Shown one piece after another: positions 56,786-64,000 of a stretch of DNA of 64,000 nt (the first letter of the stretch is position 1; each line of letters starts with the position of its first letter). Source of the stretch: Megascapheus bottae (Eukaryota > Chordata > Mammalia > Rodentia > Geomyidae); contig JANJXV010000043.1 in the NCBI GenBank assembly GCA_024803745.1, forward strand, positions 8,302,018 through 8,366,017. The letters are read 5' to 3'. The position numbers and the translations under genes are program-made. The notes under the pieces were generated by a model. That model was not told the origin of the DNA, made no database searches, and saw only the letters and a program-made list of their open reading frames with translations.

Positions 56786-57411
56786 GGAGGCAAAATGAAA
56801 GGACCTCCAGGAACTTAGGAAAGTGGTTTGAACCATTTATATGTTGCGACATTTGGTGACCCCCAAATGACAATGAAAAGCACAGGAGGTATAGAATTCT
56901 CCATTACATATACTGCTACCCCTAACTTTCAACCCCTACCTGCAAATTCACTGAAATACACTTTCCAGACTCCTTCTGTGTAAGGTTTTATAAGAACATC
57001 CTCACCACTTGTGAAGCCCAAACCATCCTACCTGTCTTCATGCTGCAGAGAAGACATTCATTCACCACCCATCCCACCTCACTCTATTGTTTAAGCTGCT
57101 TCCCTCTTCAGCTATGGCCCAGGTAGACAGATCTGAGCACCCCAGATCTGGTGCCCAGCATAAGTCCAGCCTCTGTCCTCAGGAAAGAGATGAAGACACA
57201 GAAGGAACAGAGATGGTGTTGATGAGGAGACAGATATAGGACCAGTGTCCTGGAGACTGGAAAGGGACGATTCATCCTTGGCTTCTACATGGCCATGAAG
57301 GATTAATACCCAGAGGTCACAATTAACCAAACTCTGTGTATTAATAGGCCAAGTCTCTGGACATTTCCAACACAGGGATGGCAGAATCATGAAAACAATA
57401 CATGACATGTG

Positions 57412-57605
57412 GCCAGCAGTATGGCCTAGAGTAGTGTCCTCGCCTATTATGCACAGAGCCCTACATTCGATTCCCTTGAAACTCATAAACAGAAAAAAAA
57501 ACAGAAGTTGTTCTGTGACTCAAGTCGAAGAATAGTGTCATTGAGAAAAATGTGTTCAAGGACAATGCCCTGGCCCTGAGCTCAAGCCTCTGGACTGGCA
57601 AAAAA
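57412..57605 (+). mobile_element. IDL-Geo SINE (shared by both arms)
   Basis: 'ggccagcagtatggcctagagtag' left monomer and 'gttctgtgactcaagtcg' right monomer. The partner in the right arm is at 62977-63171, so it inserted before the inverted duplication. Confidence 0.85.
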
Positions 57606-58365
57606 AAGAATAGAATTTTAAGAAGTTGTGCACTGGTTTCTTCATTACCATATTAATATTAATTTCTTATACCTAGAGGTTACAGTTCGACATATCATTG
57701 TGAGTAAAATGTATTTTAGTTGTTGACACCCTTTCTGTCTCCCCAACTGTCCCAACTTCAACAATATCTTCAAAATTCTATTTTTCAAAAAAAGATAAAC
57801 ATTTGAATTACATTGAAGTAATTGTCCAATGAGTTTCCACTCAATAAATCAGTTGATGAACACAATGCATCTTGATCCTTATCAACACTTTCATTCTCCT
57901 TCATTCTACTCAAACTCCCCTCCCTTAAATTGTCTTCAGTTTGAAGGGTATGTATAAAATCTTTAATAACATTTTCCCCCTTCTGTCTTCATTCTTCTAC
58001 CATCTTCTGTCCTACCCTCTAGATTTCCATTACCCCATTTTCTGATACTCAGAAACATAATGATAAATTCTTCATTTTGTAGAAATAAATAGGGGTTTTT
58101 AATAAGACATATGTCACTGTCCTTCTACTATAATATGAATATGTACTCTCAAGTTTGACCTTAATATGGGGGAGAAGTCAAAGCTTTGTGTTGTATGATT
58201 TCTCACAGGAAATGGAAAGACGCAGATGGGTCATTAAAAAGTTAGGAGCGAGGAGAGAGTGAAGGCACGAGTAGGGGAAGGTGACATTTTTGGAGAAGTG
58301 ACATTGATGGAGATATATTCAAAAACTGCTTTGGTAACTGTCAAATCCTTAGTACAACTACTTAA

Positions 58366-58367
<2 letters not shown>

Positions 58368-58412
<45 letters not shown>

Positions 58413-58429
58413 TGATGATGATGATGATG
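58368..58429 (+). repeat. (AAT)n(GAT)n microsatellite
   Basis: Mirrored by the (TTA)n run at 60543-60571 in the right arm. Confidence 0.96.
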
Positions 58430-58448
58430 AAAAGAAAACTTGTCAGTG

Positions 58449-58462
58449 GCGGAAGATGGCGG
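58449..58462 (+). promoter_or_regulatory. ETS/YY1-like composite site
   Basis: GCGGAAGATGGCGG contains overlapping ETS-type (CGGAAG) and YY1-type (AAGATGGC) cores. Such a site at the start of a GC-rich stretch can mark an L1 5' end or a TATA-less promoter. The right-arm equivalent (near 60515) has lost it. Confidence 0.4.
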
Positions 58463-58793
58463 CGGTTCAGTGTGAGTCTTTCTGTGCTCTCTCCAAGATA
58501 CCAGGTCTAGAATCATAGGGGAAAGTTCATACCCAAAGATCAACATTAAGTAAGCTTTAGTACCACAGTGATCTCAGGCAGAGAGGAAAAAGGGAGAAAA
58601 CTGAAGCAAGAAGACAGTGGGGAGCGCTGCCAGCTGCTCAGAGCCAACATGGAGACAAAGCCTTTCTCTTTAACCTGAGCACACAGCTCTTCTTGGCAGC
58701 ATAGACCAGTGCCAGACAGAGCCAGACAGAGCCTGCGCAAGCCCTGAGACATCACCCAGCCGTGTCATGGAACTGTGAGCTTCACGGAACCAG

Positions 58794-59505
58794 TGAGGAG
58801 GATACAGAATATCTATATATTTTCTATAAACCTATGTTAGCCATTTATATTTTTATACTTGTATTCATTTGTATGTTTATACTTGTATTTCCTTAACTTG
58901 CCTTTCTGCTTCTGTATATCTGCTTGCTAAAACCCTGAGAAATGCAACTGCTGTCCTTGTGGCTAATCTACAACCACCCATTTGTCCTTGGTTCCCAGAC
59001 TGAGCTACACTGTAGTAAGGAGTATACACATTCCAAGCCGGGAGCTAGAGATAGTAGCCATCTGGTACCTACAAGGTCGGACTGTCGAGGGCCAGCAAAC
59101 TAGTGCAAATGTCAACCAATCACAAGTCCGTTACCATGGAAATCCCCCTCGACTCATATCTGGCAGAAAACCATCCTCTTAAAATGACAGCCAGCTAGAC
59201 TGACCAATGATTGGCCATGACCCCTTTCCTGCTTTGTATTGCACCAATCATTTAATGGAATTATAGTATAAATTTCCCGCGTGGCGTATTTATTTGTTGC
59301 TATTACTTGCTGGGGCCTTCCCCCTACCAAAAAAATGTATAAAAGGGGCTGTAGTCTTGTGCTCAGGGGCTCTGGTCTGCACTCGACTATCAGTGCACAG
59401 AGACCTGTGCTTCAGCTCATCAATAAATGACTCATTGCAATTTGCTTTGACCTTTGGTTTCTGGCTATCGGGGGGTGGAGGAGGCTTCAAGTTTCTGGGC
59501 ACAAT
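58794..59505 (+). mobile_element. LTR-like insertion in left arm
   Basis: About 712 bp absent from the right arm, between direct repeats ACCAG (58789-58793 and 59506-59510). Begins with TG, has CCAAT-box-like words (CCAATCA at ~59116, ~59246), a TATA-like TATAAAAG at ~59338 followed ~85 bp later by AATAAA at ~59422, then a T/G-rich stretch. This order is LTR-like. No internal retroviral genes, so perhaps a solo LTR. Family not recognised, and the right end does not read CA cleanly. Confidence 0.5.
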
Positions 59506-59756
59506 ACCAGGAAACCCATCAATTTTTGAGTACTTCCATAGAAAGACATTGGGAAGGAATCCTCTTCTCCACCAGCCTAGAGCAGCGCCATCGTGACTGC
59601 TGGCAAAGACAGCCAAAACAACTGTAGACTGAGAAGTGGTGCTGGCAGCGCCATCATTCAAAAGGGCAAATGTATTCCCAGAGGCAGCTTGGCTAGATGT
59701 CTGTTCCTGGCGCTATGGGAAGTCCTGGGCGTGGCCCCTGTCCTGGTAAACAAAGC

Positions 59757-59933
59757 CCCTCATGAAGCCACTGTTTTGTTTTTTGTTTCCTGCCCAATCA
59801 ACAAACTGATCAGAAAAACCACAAAGCCAAATTGCAAGAGAAAAGACTTTTTGAAGGGTTTGGATCCCGAATTTAGTAGAGATACAAGTTTTCTATCCTG
59901 TACCCCACAAAAAGACAAACTAAAGATTAACAT
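59757..59933. other. Centre of the inverted repeat
   Basis: 177 nt without a mirrored partner, between the arm ends at 'ctggtaaacaaa' (59756) and its inverse (59934). No gene identified. Confidence 0.75.
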
Positions 59934-60899
59934 TTTTTTTGTTTACCAGGAGTGCGGCCCCACCCAGGGGGAGGAACTTGCACTAGCATCGGGGGCTGGT
60001 ATCTGGCTAAGCTGCCTCTGGGAAAACCTTTGCCCTTTTGAATGATGGCACTGCTAGCACCACTTCTCAGGCTCCAGTTGTTTTGGTCGTGTCTTTACCA
60101 GCAGTCAAGATGGTGCTGCTTTCAGCTGGTGGTGGATGGGATTCCTTCCCAATGCCGTTCCATGGAGGTATTCACAACTTGATGGGTTTTCTGGTTTTGT
60201 GAAGCTGACAGGTCCGCGACATGCTGGGTGACCACTCTGGCCTTGCACAGGCTTGGTCTGGCTCTTTCTGGAGCTGGCAAGTCTGAGCTGCCGAGAAGCG
60301 CTGTCTGCTCAGGTTCAGGAGAAAGGTTTTGTCTTCACAGTGGCTCCAAGTAGCTGGCTCTGCTCCATGCCGGTTTTCTGCCTTTTTCTCTCTGACTTAG
60401 ATCTCCATGGCAATAAAGCGAACTTAGGATTGATCTTGCAGTATGAACTTTCCCCTGTGATGCCAGAACTGGTATCTTGGAGAGAGCACAGAAAGACTCA
60501 ACACTGAACCGCCGCTATATTCTGCCAACGACAAGTTCTTTTATCCCTATTATTATTATTATTATTTTTAAGTAGTTGTACTAAGGATTTGAAAGTTACC
60601 AAAGCAGTTTTTGAATATAATATATCTTGGTCAAAGTCACTTCTCCCATATTATCACCTTCCCCTACTCACCCCTTCACTCACTCTTCATGATTTTGTGG
60701 GATATACATTGGATGCGTGTCTGTATTCTCCCCATCTTCTTCTCCTCATCTATCCCTAGACACCACCCAAACCCTGTCACTACCCATTGCCTGATGTTAA
60801 TTTCTCTGAACCTAGATTTTGCCTTTCTATCGATTTACACCATTTGAGATCTTCTTGAATCTTCCATATATCAGTGAATACATTTGTATACAAGATCAT

Positions 60900-61300
60900 A
60901 CCACCTGATGTATTTACTAAGGAGTTTGTGAGCTAAATGTACCTTCCACATACAAGGGAAAACATGGATCCTGTATCTCTCTGAGTCTAACTTGCTTCCT
61001 TTAACATAATTTTTTTCCAGGACTTTCTAGTTCTTTCCCAGTGATAAAATACTATCCTCACCAATGGATGACTAGAATTTTACTATGTCTAGATATGACA
61101 TTTCTTGGCTCCATTGACCCAATGAGGGTGCTCTGGGATGATTCCATCCATGTCTGATAAACTACCAACAGCAGAATCCTCACATCCTTCATATATTTTG
61201 TTTTTCTCTTTTCCATGGTGCTGTCCTCCCATATGGCTGCCCAGTTTCTCACTGTAATGGGGAATCTGTTCCCCTAAGAATCCTCACATCTGTAGGACCT
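60900..61300 (-). mobile_element. Very old L1 remnant, antisense
   Basis: 'ttggctccattgacccaatgaggg', 'gggatgattccatcc' and 'catatggctgcccagtttctcac' follow, in inverse, the order of words at the ORF2 3' end of other L1 copies, but are heavily diverged. Confidence 0.45.
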
Positions 61301-62178
61301 CTGTGCAATTGTTGCTTTATGTTTCTGATCCTCAGGATCATTCCACGGGGTGCAAGTTCAATGCATTCCCCATACATGTGCTATCGTGAACCCTGGGACT
61401 CTTCTACATCATATGGGACCATCCTAATCCATTGAAGAAATGTCGCATGGGGACCCAGCTGGGCTGGGGCTATAGCCCTGCAGTGATGAAGGGCTTGAAC
61501 TTTGAATGTTAGGTAGAATTGGAGACACAAGCTCAGAGCTGGTGATTAGTTAGATTTTTGGTGTGTTTGGTCCAAGTCTCTGAGGACGTACTGTTGTTAA
61601 CAGATGAAGAGGAGAAAGGAGAACTCAAACCTGCTTCTTAGTGAAGAAAGAATATTTACAGAAGGGAATTGTCCTCCTCCTTTAGGAAGAATGAGCTTCC
61701 ATCATTTGTGAAGAAATAAATTTGAGGAAAAAATTCAAATGAAGTCAAGCCAGACCCAGAGATGCTGAGGATGCATATTTTCTCTCATGTGTGGTAGTTA
61801 AATCTAATTTGTAATTATACAATTATGTTCACGCGGGGTAATTTGCAAAGGTACCCAATTTATATCCCAAACCACGCTATGTTCATGGAGAGAGTTTAAA
61901 TGGTGTCATTCCTCAGAAAACTCACTCTCAGTCCACAAGGATAAATGCCAGGAAGCTGGAAAGTCTTGTAGGCTTAGAGCAATGAAATTTATAAAACTAA
62001 TGTGAGGAAAATAGAGAAATTGATGTCTAGAGATGAAGATGTCAAACACATTTCATAGCTATGTTCTCAAGACAAGGGAAAACCAATGTATCAACTGAAA
62101 TATGATATATTTAGGATAGAGTTTAAATGGTGTAATTCATTAGAACTCCCAAAATACCGGCCAACAAAATGATTATCA
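61301..62178. other. Interval without recognised feature
   Basis: Unique to the right arm; no gene or repeat identified. Confidence 0.45.
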
Positions 62179-62195
62179 GAAAATAGTGTACTGGA

Positions 62196-62547
62196 TATAG
62201 TATGACGCTAAATGAAAGGGCCTCTAGGATGTAGAAACAAAAGCCATATAATGAGTGATTGTTGTCCTTAATGTACTATGTCATCTCTCATCTCTTGCTG
62301 TCCCTTGGTTATCTCATATTGTTACCGTATCTCACTTTGTTATCTGATATATTGAATATATTTGTATTTGGTCATTTGAAATTGTATATGGAAGGGAGGA
62401 AAACAAGATGAGGGTTGGGGGTAGGGGGAGGGAAATGGGCACCAAGACATAAGAAAGGGTATCAATGTGTGTGAATTAATGCACCTTCTATCTGGTGAAT
62501 ATAATGTAACCCTTCCATTAATTACAATAAAAATATGAAGAAAAAAA
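62196..62547 (+). mobile_element. L1 3' UTR insertion with target duplication
   Basis: Young-family 3' UTR ending AATAAAAATATGAAG and an A-rich tail. Flanked by GAAAATAGTGTACTGGA (62179-62195) and GAAAATAACGTACTGGA (62548-62564), two mismatches in 17. Absent from the left arm, so younger than the inverted duplication. Confidence 0.88.
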
Positions 62548-62976
62548 GAAAATAACGTACTGGAAATGTAGAGGATAAGACAGAGGATTGTATACTTTAG
62601 TGAGAAGGGGGGAAATGTTATTAAAAATTCCATACATACCCTACAAAATTAAGACAGTTGAAGGGAGGGGAGTTTGGGTAGAATGAAGTAGAATAAAACT
62701 GGTGATATGGATCAAGATACACTATGTTCACCATCTGCCCTATTGAGTGTCAACTCCTTGGTACAAATACATTAATGTAATTCAAATATTTATTTAAAAA
62801 ATAGAATATTGAAGATATTATTGAGGTTGGGGGAGTTGGTGAAACAGAAAAGGTGTAAATAACCAAAATTCATTTTTCTCACAAACTGATATGTTGAACT
62901 GTAACATCTTAGTACAACAAATTAATAATACTCATGCTAATAAAGAAACCAGTGCACAACTAATTAAAAATATTTT

Positions 62977-63171
62977 CTTTTTTGTCAGTCTGTGTGCTTG
63001 AACTCAGGGCCTGGGCATTGTCCTTGGACACATTTTGCTCAAGGCTGGTGCTCTGCCACTTGAGTCACAGCACCACTTCTGGATTTTTCTGTGTACATGA
63101 CACCAGGGAATCAAAGATAGAGCTCTGTGCATGCTACGTGATCACGCTACCCTAGGCCACACTCCCGGCCA
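62977..63171 (-). mobile_element. IDL-Geo SINE (shared by both arms)
   Basis: Inverse of 57412-57605. Left monomer end 'ccctaggccacactcccggcc'. Confidence 0.85.
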
Positions 63172-63679
63172 TGAGTCATAGAAATTTTTTTTATGATTCT
63201 GTCATGCCTGTGTTTGAAATGTCCAGACACTTGGCCTGTTAATACACACAGGTTGGTTAATTGTGACCTGTGGGTATTAATCCTCCAAGGCCATATACAA
63301 GGCAAGGATGAGCCTTCCCTCTCCTGTCTCCTCATCACCACCATCTCTGCTCCTTCTGTGTCTTCATCTCTTTCCTGAGGACAGAGGCTGGATTTGTGCT
63401 GGGCACCAGATCTGAGGTCCTCAGATCTGTCTACCTGGGCCATAGCTGAAGAGAGAAGCAGCTTAAGCAACTGAGTGGGGCAGGATGGGTGGTGAAGGAC
63501 TTGGAAACAAAGTGTATGTCCTCATTGAATTTGCAGGTAGGGGTTGAAGGTTAGGGATACCAGTGTATGTAATGGAGAATTCTTTACCTACTGTGCTTTT
63601 CATTTTCATTTGTGGCTCACCAAATGTAGCAGGATATAAATGGTTCAAACCAGTTTCCAAAGTTCTCCTAAAGGCTGTC

Positions 63680-63760
63680 TGAAAGGAGGAGAGGGAGGAG
63701 GAAGAAGAAGAGGAGAAAAAGGAGAAATAGGAGGAGGAGGAAAAAAGGAGGAAAATGAGT
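63680..63760 (+). repeat. (GGA)n / GAA-rich tract
   Basis: Purine-only stretch of GGA, GAA and AAAAGG units just outside the palindrome arm. Confidence 0.9.
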
Positions 63761-63914
63761 AGGAAGACTGTGATGATGGTGAAAATGACAAGAGGACATT
63801 CCATCAATGAAAGTTTTGGCAGAATGCCCTGTGTCCTTCTCAGAGCTCTGGATTTTAGGTCATTCATTCTCATTTCATACCGTACACCTTCTGTAGTGTA
63901 TGCATGTGTGGGCG

Positions 63915-63916
<2 letters not shown>

Positions 63917-63967
<51 letters not shown>
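63917..63967 (+). repeat. (CA)n microsatellite
   Basis: About 51 bp of CA near the window end. Confidence 0.97.
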
Positions 63968-63969
<2 letters not shown>

Positions 63970-64000
63970 AGGTTCTGTGGCTTGAACAGAGGTCATGTGT

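Larger units (their letters stand above)
56795..59756. repeat. Inverted repeat (near-palindrome), left arm
   Basis: Pairs in inverse with 59934-63690. Matching blocks: 56795-57400 with 63190-63690; SINE 57412-57605 with 62977-63171; 57606-57940 with 62640-62960; 58230-58793 with 60180-60700; and 59506-59756 with 59934-60180. By eye ~75-85% identity. Holds an extra LTR-like insertion at 58794-59505. Confidence 0.9.
59934..63690. repeat. Inverted repeat (near-palindrome), right arm
   Basis: Inverse of 56795-59756. Contains sequence not found in the left arm: 60720-62175 and an L1 3' end at 62196-62547. Confidence 0.9.

Noticed and set aside
59593..60045. 150-codon frame across the centre of the palindrome, considered as a novel gene
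   Set aside because: Spans two inverted-repeat arms and their centre; no domain, no conserved start context, and the mirrored sequence reads differently.

Overview
This is a gene-poor, repeat-dense stretch of a rodent nuclear genome. The origin is read from the repeats. Many short elements pair an ID-like, tRNA-derived left half with a right half of the 'Geo' type. That IDL-Geo dimer was described from kangaroo rats, pocket mice and pocket gophers (Geomyoidea), so a heteromyid or geomyid rodent is the best guess; the species cannot be named from the window. There are no bacterial-style operons or CRISPR arrays.

Layout. 1-9345: two LINE-1 (L1) copies end to end in opposite orientation. The left one (+) has a large internal deletion. 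The right one (-) keeps its GC-rich 5' UTR, both reading frames (broken), a YY1-type site at its 5' end and ~107-bp tandem units. 9356-9915: a segment duplicated at 36842-37405. 9922-~11010: the 3' half of an older L1 family. 11527-18406: a complete endogenous retrovirus of betaretroviral type. It has 421-bp LTRs, a 6-bp target duplication, a tRNA-Lys3 primer site, a broken gag, dUTPase and protease, a large pol deletion, no recognisable env and ~2.9 kb of non-coding sequence. 19750-20965: a tandem array of ~143-bp units that appear partly derived from L1 ORF2.

23480-50200 is dominated by a large inverted duplication (arms 23480-27695 and 43030-50200). Each arm carries one olfactory receptor of the family-7 type. 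OR1 (+, 26213-27145) is open but has no visible ATG; OR3 (-, 43570-44504) is frameshifted. OR2 (-, 32204-33176), the best preserved receptor, lies in the spacer with several SINEs. A twin-primed L1 (38317-41669) and a U6 snRNA-L1 chimeric retrocopy (41915-42767) are also there. A third partial copy of the receptor upstream region (50958-53200) has lost its receptor. OR4 (-, 54746-55673) is a pseudogene whose block is a direct paralogue of the OR2 block. 56795-63690 is a second, older inverted repeat with a 177-nt centre and different insertions in each arm.

Biologically, the window is a small olfactory-receptor cluster that grew by direct and inverted segmental duplication and was then broken up by L1, SINE and LTR insertions. 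The paralogous copies act as internal controls: several insertions can be placed before or after a given duplication because the other copy has, or lacks, the same insertion. Coordinates of repeat ends are by eye and may be off by several bases; no alignments or database searches were run.
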